Of a stretch of DNA of 64,000 bases, positions 46,449 to 57,626 are shown piece after piece. This DNA comes from Polytrichum commune (lineage: Eukaryota; Streptophyta; Polytrichopsida; Polytrichales; Polytrichaceae), in assembly GCA_950295325.1 (NCBI GenBank), contig OX485806.1, positions 40,114,001 to 40,178,000 on the forward strand, given 5' to 3'. Every line of letters begins with the position of its first letter. Position 1 is the first letter of the stretch. The notes beneath the pieces were generated by a model, which was given only the letters and a program-made list of their open reading frames with translations, did not search any database and was not told where the DNA came from. The position numbers were made by a program, and so were the translations under genes.

Positions 46449-47031
46449 TTTACGAACGTGCGTTCGTAAGTGACACCGCTTATTTTCAGAATCCACATAC
46501 TCATGGATATAAGGGATATGAAGATGTAAATACAATACGATAGTAATTTGCAAACAGAAGGTCGAAAATATCAATGATTTCAGCAGATATACATAAGATG
46601 AGCGAGAGTTTACGAACGTGCGTTCGTGATTTCCACCTGGGAGTATGTCGATGCATACATCACGCCTCCCTGGGCACGCACACAAATATATATGTATTTA
46701 CAACAAAATATTAGACATAAATACGAACGTGCGTTCGAATTCATTCAGGGAATGTATCTGGACATTGACTGCGAGATGTGGGAAAATGCTCCATTTGCTC
46801 CACATACACATAGTATGGGCGAGGGATGTGTATTTGGGGCACATGGAATAATACATTCATATGCGTCAATGACTCTCAGAAGTTATGTGTAGGCATATAA
46901 CAGGTATCCCTGCACAATTGAAACGGTCCATGTTTTAGTTGACATACAGAATGACGGGGAACATTCGAACGCCCGTTCGTATATATGCCCAACTCAAACA
47001 GAAGCGTGTTTGCATGCAGACGATCGTTCTG
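46449..47031. promoter_or_regulatory. Palindromes in the region leading to the transposase gene
   Basis: Copies at 46449-46470 (TG), 46609-46630 (TG), 46720-46741 (TG, right arm decayed) and 46962-46983 (CC, left arm decayed), plus a weak relative at about 47018-47031. They become less perfect toward the gene. Their position between the tandem units and the start codon suggests a promoter or leader function, which is inference. Confidence 0.6.
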
Positions 47032-47147
47032 TTATTCCCACTGTGACTTGTGCTCTATTGTGACTTAGGTTTACTAAAATCTTGTTGTATTTGTGATTGA
47101 CTTATATATGTTGTGATTCCATGTTCGCGTCATTAGGTGGGTTTGCG

Positions 47148-50100
47148 ATGGATATGGGAGATAGTGCATTTGAGTTGTCGACGAATGCATCATCGTCGGA
47201 TACGGAATGTCGCCTCTCTTCGCCTTCGGAGGATTATATTCGAGGGGCTAACGTCCTGGGTGTGTCTGGGGATACATCCTCCCATGAATCTTTGGAAGGG
47301 CAGGAACATTCCCAACATTATGGGGATGATAACGACCACATTCCATTGTGTGCCGGTTTCGGGAGGGAGCAGTGGGTGGGCCTTGATGTTGTTCTTCTGA
47401 ACGAGCATGGTGTCCCTGTGGCAAATGGCATTTGTAGAAACTCCGATCCCCTTGAATGTATTGATGCCAACCCCCTTGGATTGGATGATGTTGGCGTTTG
47501 CATCTTGAATTCTTTACTTCCGTTGGAAGTCCCGTTGACTTGGAGATTTTCCTTGCGGCGATGGCCCCTGCGTCGAGTTCTCCATGAAGAAGTAAGCTTG
47601 TGGGATCATGGGCGACGGCACAAGCAAACGCAGTCAGCTTTGTTGGCCGCAAGCCGTCCTCGCAAAGGTCTGCGCAAATACGATTCTAGTCGTGTGTCTG
47701 GCATACAAAAAGAACGTAGACGGGATTCCATACTTGGAGAGGACTCTATCCGTCAAGTATCCACAAAGGACTGTTGTGCGAAGAAATGTTGTCAATTCTT
47801 TCCGCGTGAAAAAATTAGGTCCCTTCGGCAAGAGATGTGGCTTGCGGATTTTCGTATGAGGTCGGCAAAAAAACTCGAGGTCCACAGAAATTTTCATGTT
47901 GACAGCCATGGCAATAAGGTGGTTACCCTTGAGAATGTGGAAGTGTGTTGCACAGCATGGTATTCCATCCATGCAGTCTCCAAGGCTGATTTTTATAGGT
48001 TTAGGAAGTATTCTTTGTTGGGACGCCGTTCTCGATTTCATGGCAACTCGGGCACCAAGAAACCTAGAGAGGCTACACTCCAAGCCTCCGCGACACTCTC
48101 CACCATCATAGTCCCGTTGGCCGATGCAATGCCCCACAAGACGAGGACATTGTCCTCCGGGGAGAAAGTTGTCCAAATGGTGTTGCCCACGGGCACAAAA
48201 TGGAAGAACATCTTAACGGATATAAACGAAGTGGGTCGCAAAGCTGGGTGTGGGCCCATTTCTTTGTCCAAGTTGAGTGTAATTAAAAACCAACAGTTTG
48301 CGGAGTACATTTTGAAGAGACCCGGGGACAAGTTTGCCAGGTGTACGACGTGTGAAAAGTACAAAGGTCTTCGAGACGCCCATCCTATAGGCACCGAGTC
48401 CCATACAAGACACCAAAGAAAATACATTGAGCATGTCAACAACCAGGAGGCACACCGTCAAGATTACTACAAGAATCGTGCACTATCCATAATGAGGCCT
48501 GCGGAGGTCCTAACTGTCATCCATGATAAAATGGACCATGCCAAAACCGCATGCCCTTGTTATGCACGCAAAATTAAAGCCACGGATGGTCTCTTCAAGT
48601 TGCCCGTAGCTGTCACAGGTTCGTATGGAATCACAAATGTGTTTGAAAGGATTTCCAATATTTTTGGGTTTGTTTGTCATATGTCAAACTTCATCCGTCT
48701 GTTTAGTGGTTATACCATATTTTTGTTGTTCATCCATCGTTTTTTTTTCTCAGGTATGATCGCCCACGGCCATGGGGACGTTAAATATGCCCATTATGGT
48801 TTGGATTTTTACCCTGGCGATGCCAACCACACGGTTGGTTCATTTGCAAAACTCTTGCGCGATCTTGAGAAGCCGCCGATTCACTCTTCCCGTGCGCTTT
48901 TTGATGGTTGTGGAACGACACCCCTTTACGAGGCAGTGCTTCAGGGGAAGGAGGTTTGTATGTCGGCATTGCCGGAACCACGTGGAGAACCCATTTGTGC
49001 AAAACCATTGCCTCCAACTCTCCATGTTCAACTTGATAATTGTGCTAAAGACAATAAATGTCGATATGTGTTTTGTTTTTGGTCATTGCTTGTGGCAAAA
49101 GGCATATTCAAAGAGGTGTTTGTGTCTTTCTTGATGGTGGGGCACACACACGATGACATTGATGCGTCATTTGGACGTTGGAGCATGAAGTTGCATGAAG
49201 AGGATTTTCCCACCATACCGCTTCTTATGAAATCATACATGGATTTGGACAATGTGCCCGTAATCCCGCACATGATTGAGGAAGTACCAAATTTCAAGGC
49301 CTTCATCAAGCCATACATGCTGAAGGGAGACGACCGTTTGGTGGGACACACGAAAGCACAACAATTCCGCTTCTATATGAGGGATGATGGTGTCCCTGCT
49401 ATGCAGTTTAAGCTTTTGTGCACATCTCCTAATTGGTGTCCGGAGGATGGGATACTCGTGTGGCGTCAGAACAAGGATGGAAAATGTTTGCTCCCGGATG
49501 GGGATCCAAAGCCTTGTAAACCCGATCCCATGAAGAATGGGCCGGAAATCATCAAAGGTATATCCGGATTCATTGAATATTGGAAAGAGTTGTGTGAGGA
49601 AGACATCACCAAACGTGTTAGGAATACTTATGAACCGTTGATCGCGTATTGGGATCGCATTCGCTCGGCCTTGATGACACTTGGTGGTGACACACGTATA
49701 ACTTTGACACAAGGATTTTGGCCACAAAGTCGTTTGACGGTTGTGGAGTCCGACACCATGTTCTTTGACAATGGAGAGGTCCGTGAAGAGTTCGAAATGG
49801 ACGAGCATTACGTTGGTCCTGCGCGCAATCGGCCGGCACCGTCGTTTCGTGTGGGTGTTGATTGCCATGAAGGGTATATGGTCCTCGTACGAGCAGGAGA
49901 TGAGGAGCACCCCAAGCCAATTTGGTTGGTGAAAGCATTGTCTTCACCCAATTTTATCCGAACTAGCCCCAACTTTCATCAAATTGAAGTGGAATATTGC
50001 CGTCCTAGCACCAAAGACCAGAACGTTCTCCGGACCTATTTAGGTTGGGACACCAAAAAGAATTTCAAGTGGACAGTGGACTCAGCATATGGACCGGTTT

Positions 50101-50279
50101 GGATAAACACGGATACCATACTTTGTGCTTGGAAACCGCGTAAGGGCTCTAAATCGGAAACAATGACCATCCCCCAAAAACATATAGATTTTGCCAAAGA
50201 CAACCTGGCACGTATTGCAGCTGTGGAAAATGAAGCCGAGAATGGATATGAAGCGGAATATGGAGACGGGGAAACATAA
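47148..50279 (+). CDS. DUF7869-type putative transposase (RNase H-like)
   Basis: The open frame runs from 47097, but I prefer the ATG at 47148 (MDMGDSAFELS) because a possible acceptor (cattag) lies at 47131-47136. A 135-nt GT-AG intron, 48619-48753, is likely: it is in frame but encodes a hydrophobic, T-rich stretch, and its removal joins VAVTG to MIAHGHGD, giving about 998 aa. Features are a Cys cluster (CCAKKCCQFF), a CxxC (CTTC) and CPC, then a probable DDE-type core: IHDKMDHAK, LDNCAKDNKCRYVF and GHTHDDIDASFGR, which are the conserved blocks of the DUF7869 family, often found in transposon-like genes. The C-terminal third may be a DNA- or chromatin-binding part. It lies within the terminal repeats and is divergent from the ParB-like gene. 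The frame is uninterrupted, so it may be recent or active. The transposase role is inferred. Confidence 0.75.
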   Translation: MDMGDSAFELSTNASSSDTECRLSSPSEDYIRGANVLGVSGDTSSHESLEGQEHSQHYGDDNDHIPLCAGFGREQWVGLDVVLLNEHGVPVANGICRNSDPLECIDANPLGLDDVGVCILNSLLPLEVPLTWRFSLRRWPLRRVLHEEVSLWDHGRRHKQTQSALLAASRPRKGLRKYDSSRVSGIQKERRRDSILGEDSIRQVSTKDCCAKKCCQFFPREKIRSLRQEMWLADFRMRSAKKLEVHRNFHVDSHGNKVVTLENVEVCCTAWYSIHAVSKADFYRFRKYSLLGRRSRFHGNSGTKKPREATLQASATLSTIIVPLADAMPHKTRTLSSGEKVVQMVLPTGTKWKNILTDINEVGRKAGCGPISLSKLSVIKNQQFAEYILKRPGDKFARCTTCEKYKGLRDAHPIGTESHTRHQRKYIEHVNNQEAHRQDYYKNRALSIMRPAEVLTVIHDKMDHAKTACPCYARKIKATDGLFKLPVAVTGSYGITNVFERISNIFGFVCHMSNFIRLFSGYTIFLLFIHRFFFSGMIAHGHGDVKYAHYGLDFYPGDANHTVGSFAKLLRDLEKPPIHSSRALFDGCGTTPLYEAVLQGKEVCMSALPEPRGEPICAKPLPPTLHVQLDNCAKDNKCRYVFCFWSLLVAKGIFKEVFVSFLMVGHTHDDIDASFGRWSMKLHEEDFPTIPLLMKSYMDLDNVPVIPHMIEEVPNFKAFIKPYMLKGDDRLVGHTKAQQFRFYMRDDGVPAMQFKLLCTSPNWCPEDGILVWRQNKDGKCLLPDGDPKPCKPDPMKNGPEIIKGISGFIEYWKELCEEDITKRVRNTYEPLIAYWDRIRSALMTLGGDTRITLTQGFWPQSRLTVVESDTMFFDNGEVREEFEMDEHYVGPARNRPAPSFRVGVDCHEGYMVLVRAGDEEHPKPIWLVKALSSPNFIRTSPNFHQIEVEYCRPSTKDQNVLRTYLGWDTKKNFKWTVDSAYGPVWINTDTILCAWKPRKGSKSETMTIPQKHIDFAKDNLARIAAVENEAENGYEAEYGDGET

Positions 50280-50630
50280 CATAAGTTGGATTTAATGGCT
50301 CAATGTAGGGGGACTTTATAGACTTGGTATTATTGCAATTATTATATAATAAATTTATAATATTCAAATTTATAAATACGTTTGGGATGTGCCATACAAT
50401 CCCATAAGACCCTTATATATGGGATGCACACCTTAAACTTTATAATGACATAATACTATTTGATTTTGGGATTGGATTGTTTTTTCCACGTGTAGTTCAT
50501 GTTTATGTTATGATATGAAGACTTACTATTTTTAGTAATGTGAATATTCTTCGCAGGCGAATTTGTAAACCGTCATGTTCCCAAAGTTCCATATGTTCAC
50601 AATATTGGCATCCCAAACTATGGGCGTATT

Positions 50631-50670
50631 TTATTTTGAGACTTTCCAAAGTCTCCGATTAACGAATATA
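50631..50670 (-). repeat. Right terminal inverted repeat
   Basis: TTATTTT, GAGACTTTCCAAAGTCTC, CGATTAACGAATATA; the inverse of 44461-44500 with two mismatches. It lies about 350 bp after the transposase stop codon. Confidence 0.85.
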
Positions 50671-50691
50671 GTGTTCAAATCAAAATGACCA

Positions 50692-50790
50692 AAAAGTTGG
50701 GTGAAGACCAAATTAAATAAAATGAGATGAAAAAAAAGTTGGGTAAAGACCAAATTAAATAAAATGAGATGAAAAAAAGTTGGGTTGCAT
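50692..50790. repeat. Tandem ~49-bp duplication outside the right terminal repeat
   Basis: The phrase 'agttgggtgaagaccaaatt' and the following 'aaataaaatgagatgaaaaa' occur twice in direct succession just beyond the element end, so they belong to flanking DNA or a post-insertion duplication. Confidence 0.75.
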
Positions 50791-51770
50791 ATTTATTAAG
50801 CCTCCCATTAAAATTATAATTCATTCACAATGTTAAAATTTTATTAAAAAGTCCAAAAAGTTGGGTAGTTTGACCTATGGTACCTGTATTAAAAAAATCA
50901 TATAATTAGGTTTTTAATGCAATTATATGCTTCAAAATATATTCATTTCCTATATATAATTACATTTTTGGATTCCTTGTTAGAAGGGCTACAAGTGTTT
51001 CCTACATTAAAACAAATTGTATCACTCAATATTGGACTAAAACGCATTATAAGTGATTATAATCAGGACCATATAATACGGGAGTTGCATACCCGGGAGT
51101 GTGACTTGTGAACCACACATCAATTGTCATGTTGAAAATTGAATGATATGTAGTACTAGACATGTAAAATTGAGGTGACATTTTAGAATAGAATGTATTT
51201 GTCAATTGACATTCAATTTTGTTTTTGAAAACGTCACGTGACACTTTGGATTTGAAGTTGATTGTCAGATGAAATTTGTCAAACATACACCCTAGGGGGT
51301 CCTTTTGTAAACCGCGTGTGGTTTGGGGTTGATTAAAGATGGGCTATTTATCTAATTCTCTTGAATAGTTGGCACTCGTTTATTAGATAAAATGATCCTC
51401 TGTGATATTTTTGAAGACCCTATAGGTAAATATAATTTACACCATGAATTTATTTTATAACCTCGATTGTGTTTGTAAACTATACCATTCATCAAAATAT
51501 TAAAATTTTGACTTAAATTAACATTAATTTATTTAAAAAATGATAACAACACATTAACGGTACATGCAAATATAGTAAAATGGTACCTGATTGCAACACT
51601 ATCTTGAAACTCTTAGTGACCACCCCAAGCTTGCCAACATCTAATTTGATGACTTCTAGTCTACTGAGGCGACTTCTCCATCAAGTCCAATGACATTCTT
51701 TGTTCCTCACATAAATTCTTCATTCCTCCAAATGTAATAGACCCTACTTCATTAATAAAAAGGTAAATAC
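50791..51770. other. Intergenic, no gene recognised
   Basis: AT-rich DNA with no supported gene or repeat boundary. A 79-codon minus-strand ORF at 51047-51286 has no recognisable features. Confidence 0.5.
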
Positions 51771-52370
51771 TACCTATACTTTTAATCTACTCTAGTTTAG
51801 AATGTGTATCAAAAAGACTTAGATTTAAAAGAGATTAGAACACATGCTCAATATATAGTAATCATTCTAGGTTTAGCATTCAACATAATTGGGGGGACCA
51901 ATATGACTATTTGCTGAACACACAAAAATCATCTCTTTGATAATGAATGAAATGTCCATATAAGCTCCAAAAATTAAGAGAAAAGTGGCTACAAATAAAT
52001 GTTTTTTCATTTTGTTGTAGGAGCTAGAGTGGCAATCACCATCACATGATGATTCTTTTTGTAAAGAATGACTTGAATGTAATATAACATTCTTCCTGAA
52101 AATTACTGAAAATATTACTTTAAGGACGATTTTATTCCCCAAATTTCTAAAAACTGGAAAACTTGGCCCCAAAAAAAAACAACAACCAATTTTTCGACAA
52201 AACATTCCGTTTTTTCTAGTTTTAAGGTCAATTTGTTTTTGCAAAATTTCACCAAAAAGTTTTCACTGGTGGATGTGGCCTTGATTTGGATTTGCTAACC
52301 ATCTCATACTAATTGAGTGTTTCATATTATATGAGAAAGTGGGCTGGTCAGAAAAAGTGCCACTTAAAAC
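51771..52370. repeat. Dispersed MITE family copy, possibly interrupted
   Basis: Carries 'acactaaaaa'-type and 'aattggggggaccaatatgac' phrases, 'tttgataatgaatgaaat' and, after about 250 bp of unrelated sequence, 'gccttgatttggatttgctaa' and 'gagaaagtgggctggtcag'. The order matches the intronic copies of the Patched-like gene, but the ends are eroded and the middle seems to contain an insertion. Confidence 0.45.
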
Positions 52371-52377
52371 CCATATA

Positions 52378-52792
52378 CAGTCTACCCTCTATAAATGTTA
52401 ACCCTCGGGAGTGGATCAAAGTTAACATTTATAGAGGTGTCAACAGTTAACAATTATAAAATTACTTTTTTGAGCAATATACAAATCTTAACATTTATAA
52501 ATATAAGCAATCGTGAAGAGTCCTTGTGAGAGAATACCATTCATAAAATTGCAAACCCAATCAAAACTTTATTCAATATCAAGTTTACAAATCACGGGTG
52601 AAGTATGAATCAATGGTTCTTATCCATTGATTTTTTTCATCTATATTATGGTTGTATTTCATTCGTTAACATTTATAGAGTCAAATTTACAAAGAAGGGA
52701 GTACCATTTTGTTAACAGTTAACACGTTTAACATTTATAGTGTGCAATATGTGGGGAGTAGAAGAAAGTTAACATTTAGAGAGGGTGGACTA
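52378..52792. mobile_element. Emigrant/pogo-like MITE with TA target
   Basis: A 415-bp element. Its ends, CAGTCTACCCTCTATAAATG at the left and the inverse of TAGTCCACCCTCTCTAAATG at the right, match at about 17 of 20 positions and are flanked by TA on both sides. The CAGT...CCTCTATAAAT pattern is that of plant pogo-type (Emigrant/Lemi) elements in the Tc1/mariner superfamily. 'gttaacatttatagag' is repeated inside. Non-coding. Confidence 0.65.
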
Positions 52793-52985
52793 TAACTTGC
52801 AATGAATATGAGAGTGCATGCAACATCTTACATGAAGTCCTGAGAGTTAATAGTAAAGAGTGAATTAGTGTGAGCTTATTAACTTCAAGACGGATGCTGC
52901 TGAGCTGGCAGTGCATGCATCATGTGCCAGATGGTCGCAAATCATTGGCCATTCCTTGATCCACCTGCCCCAATTCATTACAACG

Positions 52986-53806
52986 CTACATGTATATTGT
53001 AATTTAGTGTCACCAATTGTATTTGTCTTGCTCAATGCAGTACTAATTATAAACCGCTCATGTAGTGTCCCCAACACTAATTGTAAATCTAGCATAAGTT
53101 GTCATTCCTTGTCATAACATTAGTCAGCCACGTGGGTCAGTTGGTTCCATGACCTTGGAATATGTCAACTCAATTCTATGGGGGCCCCAAGCAAGTTAAG
53201 AATATTTGTTTACTCTTCATATATTCAAGCTGGCACTAGGAAATTTGGGTGAATACTCCTGGCGCTATTCACACGAATCATTGTTCCTCCCAGTACTATT
53301 CACATGAAACATTGTTCATTCGCTATTATTCATTGAAAATATTGTTCACAGTAGCACTACTGTATCACTAAAAATACTAACACTATTCACAATATTCATA
53401 CTAGTATCAATTTCTTCATATTCTTGAAGTTTCTTCCCATGAATGTAAGATAATGGAGGCTCGTGTTACATGCTAAATATAGAATGGAAACATAACCATG
53501 CAGTTAAATAATGTTACATATGGTAAAACATTTGGACATTATAATATGTTGTATTACAATGTTGCAATTACTATCAGTTATTAAGAGATTTTCTATCTAA
53601 AGTCGAACCCTTCATGACAACATTTCATTAATACATAATTGTTCAGAAGTAGAATATACCAGACTAAAAGTGGATGAATTAAAAAAAGGTTGGAATGACA
53701 ATACTTGTAAAACTTATTCATAAGAATGACCATGTCATGAGAAATATTACCACGGTGACATGAAATATCATGTGACACTAAATACACTATTAAGTGTAGG
53801 TTACAG
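52986..53806. mobile_element. Larger relative of the CTACACTAAA MITE family
   Basis: The left end 'ctacatgtatattgtaatttagtgtcacc' with 'gtcttgctcaat' matches the family's left half; the right end 'gtgacactaaatacactattaagtgtag' is its inverse. About 800 bp lies between, without a coding frame. The pairing of these two ends is probable, not certain. Confidence 0.45.
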
Positions 53807-55500
53807 TATATACCCAAGTTATCACTTTCATGATCGGACATAATTCAATTTAACTTTTGATAGGCCTCTTTAAAAGGCGGGGGGGGGGGGGGGTAAGTCA
53901 GTGTTCAATATTGAAGTCTTCAACACCTGTCAAATGCCATTTTGGCCGTCAAAAAAGTTTATTTTTATTTTTTTGGGCACTTCACAAAAATGTGCTATGC
54001 AAAGTTTCCATCCTTCACAATGAAGGCCTCTCCAAAAGCTGCATGTCACAAACTACAGTGGCTGCAAATTGGACTCCAATCTTGGCATTCTAGCATACAC
54101 TTCCAAATTTCAGTAGCTCTTACAATTTTGACTCTGCAACTTCAACTCGGCATTGACTGCACCTTCGGCTTGACAAGCACATCTATATGTGAACGTGGAT
54201 TTTCCAAACATAATTGGCTGAAGAGTGATCACAAAAGTTGATTGAAAACTTGAAACATTGGGTGCATTGATGCGAGTGTCATTATGCAGTCTCCCAATGG
54301 AAAATATGGATTGAGCTAGAATGTTTGACACTTGGAATTGACCAAAAACCAGAGGGCTTTGCCTTTGGAGTTGGATGATGATTAAGTGCATTATGTAGGG
54401 ACTCTACATAATTTTAGTGCATCATCTTATTATATATACTTCTTCAATACAGTGAGACATCATATTATTTTCATATTCAATACAAAACAGCCAATATCAA
54501 GTAAGTTTCCTTTTGTGAAAGTGTTGCAAAAAAGTTTGAGTGAGTATGATTATTTTGAAGCCCCTTCACATTGAAATGCATGTGCACACTTCAAACTTGA
54601 ACATTGGGCTAATTTCATCACCTGGTTCCCATCATCTCCAACAGGGGTAGATGTACTACTTTCAGTTCCATCTACATATGGTGTAGATACTAGAGTCTAG
54701 ACAAGGGTGATGAACTTGAGGACCTCAGTGTCTGAGTAAACTATATTCCCGGTGCAAGTCGGGCCAGAGTGGTTGACTGGGCACCAAAGCGCATCCTTTA
54801 CCAGCCAATGGCATATTGACACGTATATATATCAGCTTTTAAGGATCAGGTGTTTTGAGCTGCTTCTTGGGTTCAGGCAGTTGACTTGAGGGCGTCGGTG
54901 CCCTTTCCATCAGGGGTGATGACGTCATCGGTGAGTTGCTTCGAAAACACAGTAGCTGCCGTCACACTGTTTAACTTATTATATAAAATCCTCTAAGGAC
55001 CACTTCAAGTTCACACACGAGCCAAGAGCCGTGACCATGTAATTGTGAGAGCCCAAAAGAATGTGTCTCAAGGCCATCCCAAGACACCTCCAAAATCATG
55101 TAGTGTGGTCACGGACTCTCAAGTGTAGTGTGAAGTCATATGTGACTGGGCCCTCAATTGAATGTTATTTCAAGCAATTTATATTCACGGGGGTTCTCAT
55201 GCATGATAAAATAGAATAATTTAGCGGTTGTGAGCGTTTGGAGTGTTGTAGTCTCCCGGTTTTGTGTTAGGGCAACCTCCAAGGAGCGGTTTTTGAAAAC
55301 AATCCAAGTGACCATGGAACATGATCCATTTGATGCCATGTAGGAATCCATGTAGACTTTACATCCATCTTGCATTCACATACTCCGTTGGTCCCTCAAG
55401 CGTAGTGTGAAGCAAACTTGGACCGGCTCCACCTTTTCCACCAATGCGAGTGCTTGAACTGTAATGGTCCCGGGCTCTCAGTCTCGTGTGTGAAGTGGCC
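53807..55500. other. Intergenic, no gene recognised
   Basis: Contains a G homopolymer at about 53,879-53,893 and several small ORFs without features. No repeat boundary could be assigned. Confidence 0.5.
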
Positions 55501-57626
55501 CTAAGGTAGAGAGGGTGCTAAGGGGGAGTTTCCATGTAGGCCGCCCGCCCACCAGATTCTAGTGTGAATTAGGACAACCCCATCCAAATGTGGAGAGTCT
55601 AGTGGGCTAGGGTTCGTATGTGCCATCTAGCTATTTCCATCTTCTCAAATCCGGGCTCACCTACTAACCTCCTCCTCCTTCTAAAACCGGTTTTAAAAAC
55701 CTTAGTGGATGCATGAAAGTCTAGCGGCTATGACCACGGCCCTCCACATTCTAACGGGCTGCCAGAATGTGGTTGGATAGCGGCTTGCACTTAAGTACAT
55801 GTGAACACCATTATTTTCTAGAATCTAGTGGGCAAGCACGCTACATGGAAACTCGCCCTAAAGGTTACTTTCCATGTAGGTAGCTCGCCCACCAAATTCT
55901 AGTGGGAATGTAGATTTTATCTCGTGGAATCTACATTTCAAGTATAATTTGGTGGGCAAGCGGACTAGATGGAAACTAACCCTAAGGGTGATTTTCCATG
56001 TAGGCCACTTGCCCACTAGATTTTAGATACTAGTGGGTCAAAGGTGTTCACATGTAGTTAAGCCTAAGTCGCCATTCAACAACATTTTGACGGTCCACTA
56101 GAATGTGAAGGGTCATGGACACGGACCTCTAGACTTCCATGCGCCCACTAAAGAGACTTTAACCTACAAGTGTTGGTCACTGAAGGATTAACATCGGTTG
56201 AAGACTCAAAAGAACCAATGTTGGTCTAGAACTCCATCCTTGGTAACTGGGAGGAGGAGGTTAGTAGGTGGGCTTGGATTTGAGAAGATAGGAAGTAGCT
56301 AGTTGGAACATACGAAGCCCACCCCACCATATTCCCTCTACATTTGGGCGTGTTTGTTCTTATTCACACTAGAATATGATGGACAATTGGCCTACATGGA
56401 AACTCACCCTAAAACCAACACCCCACCAAAAGCAACACCTATAAAGGAGAGGCGCCCATAACTGATCACTATAAGATTTTGTGCCCAAGTTTGGAGAAGT
56501 ATAAGGCGGTGCAAAGTTTTTCCATGTGGGAAGATAGAGATCAAGAGGACTACATTATTGGGTAATTTTGTTCCTTGAATTGAAATTACTATGAATTTTT
56601 GAAGCCAAAAGTTGGCCCAAACATATTACCAATGTTTAGAGTCTACCATAACTACTCATTAAAACTGCTCATTCCTCCTCACTGTAGCACTCAAAACAAG
56701 GACATATGTGAGGGCACTATTGGATTCTGGCCTCATCAAAATTGAGTCCTAACCTAATTGAAATTGAGTCCCAACCTTATCAAAATTGAGTCCTAGCTTT
56801 ATGGAAATTGACTCCCAACTTAATCGAAATTATGATACCCTATAGATTGCGGATGGGTCCTTGATCGAGATTAGGTGCCTGTACTATAAATGCCTCCCAA
56901 TCACCAACACTCTACTACATTGAACCGTTCCCCATGGAAAAGGAGCGTCTGGGCCCATGGAGTGACGGGTTAGGTGCCGTTAGTGGCGCCACCACATACC
57001 GGCCTTCACTACCTCTATGTAGGGTAGGTAACAAGCTCCACTCTATCTCGGGTCAGTTCAAGGTGACTTTAGGGTGGCTTGTCAATGCCTATTCTAGCCA
57101 TTCTATTCATGGGGGAACGGTTCAATCCCACAAAATCAAGGAGGTAGGCCCACAAAGCCAAGGGGGTTGGTTCCGGGCAACAAGAGGGTTGGTTATGAGC
57201 AACAATGGGGCTGGTTCTAGGCAACAACGGGGTTGGTCCCCGGGATGCAAGGGGGTGGTTATATATCTGAACCTGGTGGGATCATGAAGGTGGCCATGTT
57301 GGGCTTTGATGTACTAGTTTGGGTCTAGTACCCAACTATGTTATGTTGGTCCTAGGCAATCTTGTGTTAGTTCTAGGCAATGAAGATGGGGGTCCTCATC
57401 ATATGCAAGGTCATCATACACAAGACCTGGGGATCAATTTAAGGAAGCTAGTGATTTTGACTTTGAATATTCATCAAATATGTAATTGAGGCTTAAAATA
57501 TTTTTCTTTCTTTATACCTGTGTTCAAAAGGCTAACATGAATATACAGTATATATATTTTATATGAACCACATAGCCATAGGTCTGTGGAAGAGCTCAAA
57601 GTGTTGGTTAAGCACCCTCTACATAG
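55501..57626. mobile_element. TIR element copy interrupted by a nested foldback element
   Basis: The left end 'taaggtagagagggtgcta' (55502-55520) continues after the insertion as 'aaaccaacacc' (56411 on), together matching the unbroken left end of the second copy at 59.36 kb. The right end 'gtgttggttaagcaccctctac' lies near 57,602-57,623. The shared body includes 'atcaccaacactctactac', 'cccatggagtgacg', 'atgtagggtaggtaac' and 'cattctattcatgg'. A 117-codon frame at 56934-57287 lies in this repeated DNA and is not considered a gene. Confidence 0.55.
55521..56410. mobile_element. Foldback element built of three TIR-bounded units
   Basis: Outer ends 'agggggagtttccatgtaggc' and the inverse of 'agggtgagtttccatgtaggc' are complementary, and the similarity continues inward for over 150 bp, for example through 'gaatgtag' and the 'cacctactaacctcctcctcc' block. 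Internal junctions near 55,860 and 55,980 repeat the same terminal motif head-to-head (gctacatggaaactcgcccta, actagatggaaactaacccta), dividing it into three units. Non-coding. Confidence 0.6.

Larger units (their letters stand above)
44461..50670. mobile_element. Candidate DNA transposon encoding a DUF7869-type transposase
   Basis: A 6.2-kb unit bounded by 40-bp terminal inverted repeats (44461-44500 and 50631-50670) matching at 38 of 40 positions. It encloses one plus-strand gene for an RNase H-like putative transposase and, upstream of it, 11 clear island palindromes plus a degenerate copy, a 243-bp tandem repeat and TA-rich minisatellites. This is the normal layout of an autonomous cut-and-paste transposon with a control region. 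I could not identify a target duplication. I do not recognise the terminal repeat as belonging to a named superfamily. Confidence 0.7.

Noticed and set aside
37434-47031. Palindromes as a CRISPR array or site-specific recombination sites
   Set aside because: Spacing is irregular and spacers are not unit length, so not CRISPR. The two-base centre is shorter than tyrosine-recombinase spacers, and no recombinase gene is visible; serine-recombinase-like use cannot be excluded but nothing supports it.
47634-48176. 180-codon minus-strand ORF
   Set aside because: Antisense to the transposase gene, with no domain of its own.
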